64,000 bases of DNA from Desulfomicrobium macestii (GCF_014873765.1 NZ_JADBGG010000010.1:26909-90908), one strand, 5' to 3'. Counted from the stretch's first letter, positions 15,981-24,825 are shown. The notes: generated by a model from the sequence alone, not told the origin. Program-made: numbers and translations.

Positions 15981-16877
15981 CTAGAACAGCTTGATCAGCT
16001 TGAATTCCGCCCGCCAGTCCTCGGTCAGGGTCTGCTTCTCGTATTCACGGTATGCCGCGCCGAGGACAACCCCACCCAAGGTCACGCCGTACTCGGGGAA
16101 CTTCAGATTGAATTTGGGACCGGCAAAAAAGGTCTTCACGTCGTTTTCCTGATTCACGCCGTCGGCCTCGTCGGCCTGCGTCCATTCGTAGTAGCCTTCC
16201 AGCCCCAGATCGAGCCGGTTGTTCAGGGCGTAAGCGTAATGGCCATTGACACGCAGTCGGTCGCCCTTGGTCACTTCCTTCCTGCCTTCGGTGTAGATGA
16301 GGTAGCTCAGGTCGGTTTCCAAGCGGTGAGAACCGATCATCCATGTGGCGCCGGCACCGACCAGACCGCCCCAGGCGCCGGTACCGATATTGTTTTGACC
16401 GACCTCGCCCGTCGGCACGAACATACCGAGGTCCAAAGCCAGACTCAGGGGAGCGCCGTCCTTCTGCGACATGAACTGCTTACGGAGAATGGCCGTCGTA
16501 TCCCCCAGGCCTCCGGACCAGGCGTCGTTCTTCCCGTCGGTTTCGATAGTGTTCATCAGGAACGGAGTGGCCGTGCGGATATCCCAACCCTTGGCGATTC
16601 CATAGCGCGTCTTGAACACGATGTTATGGCTCGACACTTCCTTGTCCGCACCGTCCTCCTCGGAAGTATGCAGATACCACTCGTCCTTGTGGGCATAACG
16701 GTAGTTCGCCACGGCGCAGAACTTGCCCACGGGAAAACCCATGCCGCCCGGACCGTGATTGACGCCGACGGCGCCGGCTGGTGCGGGGACCGAGGCATTT
16801 TGTGAGCAGTGACCCGAAGCGGCAGGCAGGACGAGGCAGCAGCCCAGCAGCAGGCTCGACAGAATTTTCAGACGCAT
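15981..16877 (-). CDS. Outer-membrane beta-barrel protein (phenol-degradation MetA-like)
   Basis: A 298-residue exported protein. The signal peptide is clear (MRLKILSSLLLGCCLVLPAA, cleaved near GHCSQ), the body has alternating amphipathic strands with many Gly/aromatic residues, and it ends in KLIKLF, a C-terminal Phe typical of outer-membrane barrels. It resembles the transporter/phenol MetA-degradation family, thought to admit hydrophobic or aromatic compounds. The start at 16877 follows AGGGAG. It lies upstream of the arylsulfotransferase-family gene and may supply its substrate; that is inference. Substrate unknown. Confidence 0.78.
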   Translation of the reverse strand: MRLKILSSLLLGCCLVLPAASGHCSQNASVPAPAGAVGVNHGPGGMGFPVGKFCAVANYRYAHKDEWYLHTSEEDGADKEVSSHNIVFKTRYGIAKGWDIRTATPFLMNTIETDGKNDAWSGGLGDTTAILRKQFMSQKDGAPLSLALDLGMFVPTGEVGQNNIGTGAWGGLVGAGATWMIGSHRLETDLSYLIYTEGRKEVTKGDRLRVNGHYAYALNNRLDLGLEGYYEWTQADEADGVNQENDVKTFFAGPKFNLKFPEYGVTLGGVVLGAAYREYEKQTLTEDWRAEFKLIKLF

Positions 16878-16989
16878 GTGATTCTCCCTTCGATGTTCAG
16901 GTTGAGATAATCGCACCCGCATAATATGACGCGAGCGCAAACAGTTTGTGAAACCAGGAACAACCTATGGGGAATCCGCGGGGAAACTC

Positions 16990-17005
16990 TGTTGCATTTG
17001 TTACA
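16990..17005. promoter_or_regulatory. Shared 16-bp site upstream of the barrel gene
   Basis: TGTTGCATTTGTTACA, about 115 bases ahead of the barrel-protein start; imperfect dyad (TGTTGC / GTTACA). Similar to the sites at 15890-15905 and 18065-18080. Spacing and dyad form suit a CRP/FNR-family dimer. Confidence 0.5.
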
Positions 17006-17201
17006 TTCCTAGAAAAAAAACGACGCAAAATACGACCATGGGCAGAAGGACGTCCATACGACATTCACGGCGCAACGGCTTTCATCACACGACAAAATGC
17101 GTGAAAAACGTTGAAGCGGATCGATATTTCAGCAAGCTCTCAAAATGATGGAAGAGGGAGGGGAAGGAAAACTGAGCAAGGGGGGGCGGCCGGCCTTCGC
17201 C

Positions 17202-17906
17202 CTACTCGTTTTGGTAGACCAGTTCTTCGAAACGGGGTCGGTCGAGGATATCGACCTCGTCGCGTGAGTACGGCCCCAGAATGCCAGCCTTTTCCAACTC
17301 ACGCAGGGATTTGTTGAGGGTCACGCGGTGAACACCGAGAAGATTGGCCAGTTCCTGTTGATTGAGGCCGGGTCGGACAACGAGAGGGCCACTCTCGCTG
17401 ACCTCCTCCATCTGACGCAGGTGCAGGTACTTGCAGATGCGCGACGGCAGGTCGTCCAGACTGAGGCTCACGGCCTGATTGATCAGCACGCGGACCTTGA
17501 AGGCCAGCGATCGGAACAGCGCGATCATCAGGTCTGGGTGCCGGGGCAGGATTTCCTCAAGGACACACCTGCGCGCAAACGCATAGACCGTGGAATCCGT
17601 TCCGGCGACAATGGCGCTCCTGGACGGGAGCTCGTCGAAAAAGGGCGTCTCGCCGAAAAGCGAGTCCGGGCCGATGCTCCAAATGATCTTTTCGCGGCCA
17701 TCCAGGGTCGATCTGGTCAGCCATATCTCTCCCACATCAAGAAAAAAGATAAAACTATCGTCGGTCAACCGCGAAAAAATCTGCGCCCCTTTCAGAAATT
17801 TCATCCTGCGGCCCTGCGAAATAACCTTGCGCCAGCATCCAGCCTCGGAAGGAATTCGGGAAAACTCCAGTTCTTTCATTTCCGTACCCGATCTAATGGC
17901 AGTCAT
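17202..17906 (-). CDS. CRP/FNR-family transcriptional regulator
   Basis: A 234-residue regulator with an N-terminal cyclic-nucleotide-type effector barrel (KGAQIFSRLTDDSFIFFLDVGEIWL, split across residues 38-62; SLFGETPFFDELPSRS near 82) and a C-terminal winged helix (QQELANLLGVHRVTLNKSL). No FNR-type cysteine cluster is seen at the N-terminus. The start at 17906 follows GGAGGTG with a 6-base spacer; the longer frame to 17954 has no ribosome site. It is divergent from the DASS transporter and lies upstream of the barrel gene, so it is the natural local regulator. Effector unknown; in Desulfovibrio such proteins include HcpR and related types. Confidence 0.88.
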   Translation of the reverse strand: MTAIRSGTEMKELEFSRIPSEAGCWRKVISQGRRMKFLKGAQIFSRLTDDSFIFFLDVGEIWLTRSTLDGREKIIWSIGPDSLFGETPFFDELPSRSAIVAGTDSTVYAFARRCVLEEILPRHPDLMIALFRSLAFKVRVLINQAVSLSLDDLPSRICKYLHLRQMEEVSESGPLVVRPGLNQQELANLLGVHRVTLNKSLRELEKAGILGPYSRDEVDILDRPRFEELVYQNE

Positions 17907-18064
17907 ATGCTTCACCTCCATGTCCTGAACCCCGGGCCGTTTGCGCCTTGCCACAAATGAATTCCACGTCTAGCCCCGCCTTCGGCAACATCCGCAACGG
18001 CAAAAAACTCCAGGGCAGTTTGTTCGTGAAAAAAGTGACGATAATCTTTCCGCGTCGTAAAAAA

Positions 18065-18080
18065 AGTGGCAATTGTTACA
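18065..18080. promoter_or_regulatory. Shared 16-bp site in the crp-DASS divergent promoter
   Basis: AGTGGCAATTGTTACA, 62 bases ahead of the DASS start and in the gap shared with the CRP-type gene. It matches the other two sites in GC at positions 5-6 and STTACA at positions 11-16. Confidence 0.45.
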
Positions 18081-18141
18081 GCATGGCTGCCTCGCCCACC
18101 GTATTCTCCAACAATCAAATTTCATCCCAAGGAGATATCCG

Positions 18142-19545
18142 ATGGTCGCAACCCCACAAATGCCGGAAAAAGAGACCCTTTTCAAATGGGCCTTGAGTCT
18201 TGTCATTCCCCTGGCCGTCTATTTTCTGCTGCCCCTGGACGGCGAAACCCTGACTCGTCCCATGGCCCTCTTTCTTGCCGTCACGGCCTGGGCCGTCGTG
18301 GTCTGGGCGACGGACATCATCAATGAAGTGGCCGTCGGCATCCTGTTGCCCGTACTGTACATCGTCATCTGCGGTGTTCCTCAGAAGGTCGCCTACGGTC
18401 CATGGACCTCTCAGGTGCCCATCATCGTCATCGGCGGCTTCACCCTGGGCAAGATCCTGCAAGACACCGGCCTCGGAAAGCGCATCGGTCTAACCTGCGT
18501 ACGGGCCATGGGCGGCAGCTTTGTCGGCGCCCTCTGGGGCCTGACCTTGGCGGTCTTCATCGTCGCGCCCCTGGTTCCGGCCATCACAGGCAAGGCGGCC
18601 ATCTTCTGCGCCATCGCCATCAGCCTGTGCGAAGCCCTTGACTTCCGGCCCAAGAGCCGTGAGGCCACAGCCGTCATCCTGGGCACCTGCCTGGCAGTGG
18701 CCTCGTCGAAGCTCTGCTACCTGACGGGAGGGGCGGACCTCGTCCTGGGCATGGGACTGGCGGACAAGGTCATGGATACCAAAACCGCCTGGATGCAGTA
18801 CGCGTATCACAATTTCATCCCGGGCACCATCTACACGGCCATGTCCGTCGGGCTGGTCATGTTCATGCTGCCCTCCAAGGTCGACCGTAAGACCCTGGGT
18901 CCCATTCTGGAAACAAAGCTCAAGGAGCTTGGTCCGGTCACCAAGACACAGAAGACCGCCGCCTTCCTCATGCTCCTGACCCTGATCCTGCTGGCCACGG
19001 ACACCCTGCACGGCATCAACGCCGGACTCATTTTGATCATGGTCGCCTTTGCCTCCTTCCTGCCCGGTGTCGGACTGATGAACGGCGAACGTTTCAGCAA
19101 GATCAACTTCGCCCCACTCTTTTTCATCATGGGCTGTATGGCCATTGGCAGCGCCGGCGGAAACCTCAAGGTCACCCAGTGGATCGCCAGCATCACCTTG
19201 CCCTTTTTTCACGAGATGAGCCCGACCTCGGCCGGAACAGCGGCATACATACTTGGCGCCCTGGCCAACTTCCTTCTGACGCCCCTGGCCGCGACGACCA
19301 CCTTGACCTCCCCCCTGGTCGAACTGGGCGTACAGATGGATATGAATCCCAGGGTTCTGTACTATGCATTCCAATATGGCCTGGACAACTACGTATTCCC
19401 GTATGAATACGCCGTGCTCCTCTACTTCTTCAGCTCCGGATTCATGCTCTTCAAAGACATGGTCAAAGTCCTGGCCGTACGCATGGTCTTGACGGCCTTT
19501 TTCATCGCCTTTATCGCTATCCCGTACTGGAAATTCGTTCTTTAG
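18142..19545 (+). CDS. DASS/SLC13-family sodium:anion symporter
   Basis: A 467-residue inner-membrane transporter with about 12 hydrophobic segments. Family features include AVVVWATDIINEVAVGILLP near residue 45, GGFTLGKILQDTGLG, and a C-terminal repeat region with NFLLTPLAATTTLTSPLVE near 375. DASS proteins import sulfate, dicarboxylates or related anions with sodium. The start at 18142 follows AAGGAG. It is followed by a strong terminator and then lplA. Given the neighbours, a sulfonate, sulfate or organic anion is a plausible substrate, but sequence alone does not decide it. Confidence 0.88.
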   Translation: MVATPQMPEKETLFKWALSLVIPLAVYFLLPLDGETLTRPMALFLAVTAWAVVVWATDIINEVAVGILLPVLYIVICGVPQKVAYGPWTSQVPIIVIGGFTLGKILQDTGLGKRIGLTCVRAMGGSFVGALWGLTLAVFIVAPLVPAITGKAAIFCAIAISLCEALDFRPKSREATAVILGTCLAVASSKLCYLTGGADLVLGMGLADKVMDTKTAWMQYAYHNFIPGTIYTAMSVGLVMFMLPSKVDRKTLGPILETKLKELGPVTKTQKTAAFLMLLTLILLATDTLHGINAGLILIMVAFASFLPGVGLMNGERFSKINFAPLFFIMGCMAIGSAGGNLKVTQWIASITLPFFHEMSPTSAGTAAYILGALANFLLTPLAATTTLTSPLVELGVQMDMNPRVLYYAFQYGLDNYVFPYEYAVLLYFFSSGFMLFKDMVKVLAVRMVLTAFFIAFIAIPYWKFVL

Positions 19546-19562
19546 CTTCCGACTGTCCTCCG

Positions 19563-19598
19563 CTGTCCGAGCCATGAAATCATGGCTCGGACAGTTTT
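19563..19598 (+). terminator. Intrinsic terminator after the DASS gene
   Basis: A perfect 15-bp stem (CTGTCCGAGCCATGA / TCATGGCTCGGACAG) with a two-base AA gap, followed by TTTT, 18 bases after the DASS stop and 49 bases before lplA. lplA may therefore depend on readthrough or its own promoter. Confidence 0.8.
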
Positions 19599-19646
19599 CA
19601 TACATCAATTCTTCACGACGCTTCCCACCCTTAGCCAAGGAGCCCC

Positions 19647-20624
19647 ATGCGCTTCATCCACAACACCAGCACCGACCCGGCCTTCAACCTCGCCGCCGAG
19701 GAATGGCTGCTGCGCCACACGGACACGGACATCTTCATGCTCTGGCGCAACGCGCCCGCCGTCATCGTCGGACGCAATCAGAACACCGCCTCGGAGATCG
19801 ACGAGGATTTCGTGCGCGAGCGCGGCATCACGGTCATCCGTCGCCTTACGGGTGGCGGGGCCGTGTTTCATGATCTGGGCAACGTCAACTTCACCTTCAT
19901 CCAGCTCGGCAGGCAAACCAAACATCTGGACTTCCATCGCTTCACCGCACCGATCATGGAAGCCCTGCAGGCCATGGGCGTGGACTGCCGGTTTGAGGGC
20001 CGCAACGACCTGGTCATCGACGGGCAAAAGTTTTCCGGCAACGCCCAGCTCCTGGAAAAGGACCGGGTCCTGCATCACGGCACCCTGCTCTTCTCCTCCC
20101 AGATGGCCGACCTGTCCGGAGCATTGAGGGTCAACCCGGTCAAGTACGTGGACAAGGCCGTCAAGAGCGTCGCCAAGCGGGTCACCAACATTTCAAGCCA
20201 CCTGCCCGAACCCATGGATGTGGAGACCTTTGTCCGTCGCGTCATGGCCCATGTTTCCGGCAGCGAGTCAGAAACCCTGCCCGGCCTTCACGCGAGCGAG
20301 GAAGCGGCCATAAACGGACTTGTCGAATCGAAGTACGGCACGTGGGACTGGAATTTCGGCTCCTCGCCCAACTATGGCTTCACGCGGGGCACGCGCACCG
20401 AGGGCGGCGTCGTGGAAATTCACCTCGATGTCCGACACGGCCGCATCGAACAGGCCAGGATTTTCGGGGATTTCTTCGGAGCGCGGGCCGTGGCTGAGCT
20501 TGAGGCCCTGCTCGCGGGCTGCCGTCACGAACGAAGCGAACTGTCCAGACACCTGGCGGATGTCCGGGTCGACGAATTCATCCGCAACGTGGATAACGCG
20601 ACATTCATGGACTGTCTTTTCTGA
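19647..20624 (+). CDS. lplA: Lipoate-protein ligase A
   Basis: A 325-residue enzyme that activates free lipoate with ATP and attaches it to a carrier lysine. Core motifs are RRLTGGGAVFHD at residues 65-76 and the catalytic lysine K128 in IDGQKFSGNAQ. A C-terminal accessory domain follows (about residues 245-325). The ribosome site AAGGAG lies 9 bases upstream. It is the only lipoylation enzyme in the window, and its obvious local client is the H-protein at 13047-13430, which links both arms of this locus. Confidence 0.92.
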   Translation: MRFIHNTSTDPAFNLAAEEWLLRHTDTDIFMLWRNAPAVIVGRNQNTASEIDEDFVRERGITVIRRLTGGGAVFHDLGNVNFTFIQLGRQTKHLDFHRFTAPIMEALQAMGVDCRFEGRNDLVIDGQKFSGNAQLLEKDRVLHHGTLLFSSQMADLSGALRVNPVKYVDKAVKSVAKRVTNISSHLPEPMDVETFVRRVMAHVSGSESETLPGLHASEEAAINGLVESKYGTWDWNFGSSPNYGFTRGTRTEGGVVEIHLDVRHGRIEQARIFGDFFGARAVAELEALLAGCRHERSELSRHLADVRVDEFIRNVDNATFMDCLF

Positions 20625-20798
20625 TATGCCCTTCCTTGCACGCCCGGCGCAATGTGTTCGGGCTGGTTACACATACCAAGTAAAATTGAGAACCGTTTGC
20701 AATAAATCAGGACAGGACCAATTGCTGCCGGCAATGCTTGACGGAACACTCCCGAACCTTCATGTTGCATGAAGTCAAACCAACGCGAAGGGGAACAA

Positions 20799-21134
20799 AT
20801 GGACCAAAACAAGCGCCGCTGGGACCGCGAACCGATAACCGTGCCGTGCAAGATCAGCTACGAAGGCGATACGCGCAACTCGGCTCCGGGCAGCATCATC
20901 AACCTGAGCCCGGGCGGGGTCATGCTCGCGACGGAACAGGGATTCATCGCCAATGAACGCGTCGCCATCACCCTTGAGGATGAATACGACGCCCTGCTCT
21001 TCGAATTCGCCGAAATCCTGGTCGGCACGGTGCGCTGGAGCCAGTCCACGTCGTCCCTGGGACAAAACGTCTACCACGTGGGAGTCGCCCTGGAGCGTGA
21101 ACTGCCGCGCAGAATGGTGCTGACTGAGCAATAA
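20799..21134 (+). CDS. Single-domain PilZ protein
   Basis: A 111-residue PilZ domain, a family that binds cyclic-di-GMP. The two binding motifs are present: RRWDR (RxxxR) near the N-terminus and NLSPGG (NxSxxG) near residue 37, followed by the barrel strands to VGVALE. The start at 20799 follows GAAGGGGAACAA; an earlier in-frame ATG at 20769 lacks a site. No output domain, so it probably acts by protein contact. It is followed by a second PilZ gene. Confidence 0.85.
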   Translation: MDQNKRRWDREPITVPCKISYEGDTRNSAPGSIINLSPGGVMLATEQGFIANERVAITLEDEYDALLFEFAEILVGTVRWSQSTSSLGQNVYHVGVALERELPRRMVLTEQ

Positions 21135-21231
21135 TCGCGTCCATTCTCCTTGTGTTGTCTTCGCGCATCCTCTATAGACCCAGAAAATTTGGCTTTTCCA
21201 AAAAAACCTGCCGCAGCGAGAGGACCTTTCC

Positions 21232-21576
21232 ATGGCTCATGAGATGCAGAAAAACAGGAAATGGAAGCGCTTCGGCTGTCTGCTTCCGTGCAGGATCATC
21301 CCGCAAAACGAGACCGACATGGTCGTCTCGGCACGGATCATAAACATCGGCCGAGGCGGTCTGCTCATCGAAGCCGACTATGGTTTCAACATGGGAGACA
21401 GGGTCATCGTGGCGGCTGCCAATGCGGGGTTCGAACGCTTCGAGGCCATCGAGGAAGTGCACGGGACCGTGCGCTGGGGACAAATCGACGACAGTTCACT
21501 GATGGGACTCTATTACATCGGGGTCGAATTCGACGAACTGCTCCCCCTCAAACAGGCGGTGGCCGACCAGGACTGA
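21232..21576 (+). CDS. Single-domain PilZ protein with altered second motif
   Basis: A 114-residue PilZ protein and a likely paralogue of the preceding gene (GTVRWGQ versus GTVRWSQ; YYIGVEFDE versus YHVGVALER). RxxxR is present (RKWKR), but the second motif reads NIGRGG, with Gly in place of the usual Ser, so cyclic-di-GMP binding may be weaker or altered. It is 97 bases after the first PilZ gene and ends at a bidirectional terminator. Confidence 0.82.
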   Translation: MAHEMQKNRKWKRFGCLLPCRIIPQNETDMVVSARIINIGRGGLLIEADYGFNMGDRVIVAAANAGFERFEAIEEVHGTVRWGQIDDSSLMGLYYIGVEFDELLPLKQAVADQD

Positions 21577-21638
21577 CTCGCCTCTTCACCACGATTGGGT
21601 CACACAGTCGGGCTTGTTTCAGACGCCAGGCGGCGCGC

Positions 21639-21674
21639 GTAAAAAAAGGGATTCCGTGAAATCCCTTTTTTTAC
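21639..21674. terminator. Bidirectional intrinsic terminator
   Basis: A perfect 15-bp inverted repeat (GTAAAAAAAGGGATT / AATCCCTTTTTTTAC) with A-run and T-run arms, between the convergent PilZ and carboxypeptidase genes. It works on both strands. Confidence 0.88.
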
Positions 21675-21700
21675 GAGTACCGACAAGGCTCGGACGCCGG

Positions 21701-22897
21701 TCAGGCTTCCGGCTTCTTGGCCGCGCCTGAAGGCTTTTTGGCGAGCTTCTCGTCCTTGGCGGCTCGCCGGAATCCGTAATCAAGCAGCCGGGCCGTCTCA
21801 CGCTGACGCACGGCGGAATTCTGGGCCCCGAGCACCACGGCCACAAGCCGAGTCTTGCCGCGCTTGGCCGTGGCCGTGATATTGTAACCCGCGTCACAGA
21901 CAAAACCGGTCTTGAGCCCGTCCACGCCCTTGTAGGTACGCAGCAAGGTATTGGCGTTGCGATGCGTCGCCCCATGATACGTGTGACTCGTCATGGAGTG
22001 CACCTTCAGCGCTTCGGGAAACGTGCGCAGATAGGCCACGGACAGCTTGGCGATGTCCCGGGCGGTGGAAAGCTGGCCCGATGCGGGCAGGCCGTTGGGA
22101 TTCTTGAAGCGGCTGTTGATCATGCCGATCTTCTTGGCTTTCGCGTTCATCTGCGCCACGAACTTGGAAGGATCGCCCTTGCCGAAATATTCGGCCACGG
22201 CCACGCAGGCATTGTTGGCCGAAACCACGCTGATCCCCTTGATAAGCTCGCTCAGCGGGACTTTTTCATTGCGTTTGAGACGCATGCGCGACCCTCCGGT
22301 CTTGACGGCCGTGGCGCTGACGGGAATGGGCGTCGTAGGCGCGAGCTTGCCCTGGGCCAGGGCTTCGCGAATGATGTACAACGTCAGGAGCTTGGTGATC
22401 GATGCCGGCGCGATGGTCTTGTCCGGATTGTGCTCGTAATAGACTTCTCCGGTGGACATGTTGATCAGCAATGCGGCCTGCGCGTTCAGGTACAGGTCCT
22501 TGGAGGTGCCCGGCTTCACGGCCTGCTTGGCCGGTCCGGCCTTGTCAGCGAGGGATTTCTTGGCCTTGGCCTCTGCGGCCTGCGGCTTGGCGGCCTGCTT
22601 CGGAGCGGGCGTTGTAACTTGCTCTGCCGCTTCGGACTTGGGAACGGCAGGCTTGGTCTTGGATGAGGCGGTCTTTTTGACTGGTGGCTTGGGAGCGGAC
22701 GAAACGGCTTCCACGGGCTCGGTCCGAACCAGGGCCTGAGTGTCGGGACCGGCGGCCTCGGGCCTCGGCACCACGGAGGCCCGGAAGACGTGCGATCCGG
22801 AAGACGCAAATGCGGAAAAGCCGATTCCGGCCAATCCGCTGATCAGGACATATACGATCAATAAGATCAGAAATCGCGTAGCGCATTTTTTCGTCAT
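21701..22897 (-). CDS. Serine-type D-Ala-D-Ala carboxypeptidase (PBP5/peptidase S11)
   Basis: A 398-residue periplasmic enzyme that trims the terminal D-Ala of peptidoglycan stems. An N-terminal signal/anchor (FLILLIVYVLISGLAGIGF) is followed by a long Pro/Ala/Lys-rich linker (about residues 45-130). The catalytic domain then begins: SxxK in PASITKLL, SxN in VVSANNACV, and KTG in DGLKTGF. It ends with a Lys/Ala-rich tail. The linker is longer than in E. coli PBP5, and no C-terminal amphipathic anchor is evident. Confidence 0.92.
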   Translation of the reverse strand: MTKKCATRFLILLIVYVLISGLAGIGFSAFASSGSHVFRASVVPRPEAAGPDTQALVRTEPVEAVSSAPKPPVKKTASSKTKPAVPKSEAAEQVTTPAPKQAAKPQAAEAKAKKSLADKAGPAKQAVKPGTSKDLYLNAQAALLINMSTGEVYYEHNPDKTIAPASITKLLTLYIIREALAQGKLAPTTPIPVSATAVKTGGSRMRLKRNEKVPLSELIKGISVVSANNACVAVAEYFGKGDPSKFVAQMNAKAKKIGMINSRFKNPNGLPASGQLSTARDIAKLSVAYLRTFPEALKVHSMTSHTYHGATHRNANTLLRTYKGVDGLKTGFVCDAGYNITATAKRGKTRLVAVVLGAQNSAVRQRETARLLDYGFRRAAKDEKLAKKPSGAAKKPEA

Positions 22898-23260
22898 GGG
22901 CCTTGCCTTTACGGTTCAAGTACGTAGCGGTCAAGCGCCGAACGGGCGAAGAGGCCAAAACAAACACAACATATTCAGTCGGTTATCAAAACAAAACACA
23001 TCCTGCGCAATGAACGGCAAGTGCATGTCAATTGCCAAGATGCAAGTGCCTTACATGCAACACCCCCATTTTTCAACAAGAAACGGAAAAAATAATCAAC
23101 TAAGGACGTGCGGCCTCATCGCTCCAATCAAACCTGAACGACATAGTTCCATCCTTCATACAGCACAAAGTCGCTTTCAAGACGCACCTTAAAGAATCGG
23201 AAACAGGACCCCGGTTTGCACGGGGCAGCGCCTGACGTTCTATTTCACCGGCAGAATTTC
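22898..23260. other. Intergenic region between the carboxypeptidase and nifB
   Basis: About 360 bases, less GC-rich than the flanks. It holds the promoter of the carboxypeptidase on its left. I see no credible open frame, RNA gene or strong palindrome until the nifB terminator on its right. Confidence 0.5.
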
Positions 23261-23347
23261 AAAAAAGAAGGCCATCAGCGGTTTCGCGTGAACGCAAAAT
23301 GGCGACAGGAGTCCCTGCCGCCATTTTACGCTCACGCATCACGAAAC
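23261..23347 (-). terminator. Very long hairpin, probable terminator of the nif operon
   Basis: A near-perfect stem of over 20 bp just after the nifB stop: on the minus strand GCGTGAGCGTAAAATGGCG pairs with the matching arm ending in CGTTCACGC, closed by CAGG-GACT-CCTG, with outer GTTTC/GAAAC arms. A T-run lies about 10 bases after it (A-run at 23261-23266 on the plus strand). Confidence 0.6.
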
Positions 23348-23352
23348 ATTGT

Positions 23353-24609
23353 TCATCCGCAGCCGCTCCCCATGCCTGCACATCCTGCCTTGTGGGTGCG
23401 CGTCTTGTAACGCATGATGTCCCTTCCCTGATAATGTTCCGTCACGATGTCGGAAATCAAGCCCGTGCATTCAAGCACCATGATCCCATGCTCCCCAAGA
23501 ACCTGCCGGGGTTGCTTCCCGGCCGCTTCGACCAGGACCAGGGAACAGTCATGCAGGATTTCGGCAAGCCTGTGCCAGCGATCCGGTCCGCAGCCCACTT
23601 CCGGCGCCAGCCTCTCCTCGATCATGCGCGCACCCTTGCCGTGTGGGGCCCAGACCTGAAAACCGGGCGCCTCGCCCAGGTGCATGTTGACAAGCATCCC
23701 TTCCCGCGTGGCCACGGCCACATAAGGCCTGGCTTCCTTCGAGGAACCGCAGGCCAGCTTGTTCAGGGTCGGGATCAGTTCGCTGGAGCGGTCCGAGCAC
23801 AAGAGGCCCACGGCATCGGCCCGGCAGCGCTTGCAATGGGTCATCTGCGGCACCAGCTCCCCGCCTTTTGCCCTCAGCTCATGGATGAGCGCCTTGGTCG
23901 GTTCTTCCATTCCGGCAAAGGGCGTGTCCGCCGTCGGATGCAACGGAATGAGATTCTGGATGTCCGCGCCAAGTTCCGCGGCCACCTTGGCCACCTCGAT
24001 CAGATGATGATCGTTCACGCCGGGGATGATGATGCTGTTCACCTTCACGGTGATGCCCTTGGCCTTGAGCAGACGGATGGATTCGAGCTGGCGTTCGAGC
24101 AGAATCCTCGCGCCCTCGACGCCCCGGTAAACCACCTTTCCGACCCGGACCCAGGAATAGATCTTCGCGCCGATCTCCGGGTCCACGGCGTTCATGGTCA
24201 CGGTCACATGGGTCACGCCCAGCTCGGCCAGGCGGTCCACATGCTCGGGCAGGGCCAGCCCGTTGGAGGACAGGCAATAAAGCATGTCCGGATATTTCTC
24301 GTTGATCCGCTCGATGGTCTCGATGGTGCGCTTGGCCTCGGCCATGGGATCGCCGGGCCCGGCAATGCCGACCACGGTGATGCGCGGCTCTTTCTTCAGG
24401 ACTTCATCCAGGTATTCCACCGCCTTGTCCGGAGGCAGGATCGCGCTGGTGACGCCCGGCCGGGACTCGTTCACGCAGTCGTACTTGCGGTTGCAGTAGT
24501 TGCACTGGATATTGCAGCCCGGGGCCACGGGCAGATGCACACGGCCGCAGGAACCTGAAGTCTCTTTATTGAAACAGGGATGCTTTGATCTGTCTTTTGC
24601 TTCGGACAT
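23353..24609 (-). CDS. nifB: NifB, nitrogenase cofactor radical SAM protein with NifX-like domain
   Basis: A 418-residue enzyme that builds NifB-co, the precursor of FeMo-co. The radical SAM cluster motif is CNIQCNYC near residue 31, after CFNKETSGSCGRVHLPVAPG. Residues to about 290 form the SAM barrel, and the rest is a NifX/NafY-like cofactor-binding domain (ATREGMLVNMHLGEAPGF). It ends in a Cys/Gly-rich tail. The start at 24609 follows AGGGAG; the upstream frame crosses the repeat at 24663-24791. It is the last nif gene of the minus-strand cluster. Confidence 0.95.
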   Translation of the reverse strand: MSEAKDRSKHPCFNKETSGSCGRVHLPVAPGCNIQCNYCNRKYDCVNESRPGVTSAILPPDKAVEYLDEVLKKEPRITVVGIAGPGDPMAEAKRTIETIERINEKYPDMLYCLSSNGLALPEHVDRLAELGVTHVTVTMNAVDPEIGAKIYSWVRVGKVVYRGVEGARILLERQLESIRLLKAKGITVKVNSIIIPGVNDHHLIEVAKVAAELGADIQNLIPLHPTADTPFAGMEEPTKALIHELRAKGGELVPQMTHCKRCRADAVGLLCSDRSSELIPTLNKLACGSSKEARPYVAVATREGMLVNMHLGEAPGFQVWAPHGKGARMIEERLAPEVGCGPDRWHRLAEILHDCSLVLVEAAGKQPRQVLGEHGIMVLECTGLISDIVTEHYQGRDIMRYKTRTHKAGCAGMGSGCG

Positions 24610-24662
24610 GGGGTTCTCCCTTGTATGTTGATGCGTCTGTGACGCAGATGAAAGCTGAAGAT

Positions 24663-24791
24663 GGATTCCCGCCTTCGCGGGAATGACACAAACGCTTTGC
24701 GGCTGGCGGTGCCTGATACCTTGACGAATTCCCGATAGATGCGCGCAAGCAGCGCTTCGCCCCGATGTCATTCCCGCGAAGGCGGGAATCC
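24663..24791. repeat. Inverted pair of the 26-bp R1 repeat between nifN and nifB
   Basis: GGATTCCCGCCTTCGCGGGA-type 26-mer at 24663-24688 and its perfect reverse complement at 24766-24791, about 77 bases apart. Each unit is itself a hairpin. Related units occur at 53875-53895, 53949-53974 and 63460-63485. In the mRNA the two can pair over 26 bp between nifN and nifB. Confidence 0.88.
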
Positions 24792-24825
24792 ATGCCGTTC
24801 AATCCTGGCAGTTCAAAAACCCCGC

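Noticed and set aside
13463..15994. An 843-codon open frame on the plus strand
   Set aside because: It is antisense to the arylsulfotransferase-family and glutaredoxin-like genes, has no ribosome site, and its His/Val/Asp-rich translation is typical of antisense frames in GC-rich genes.
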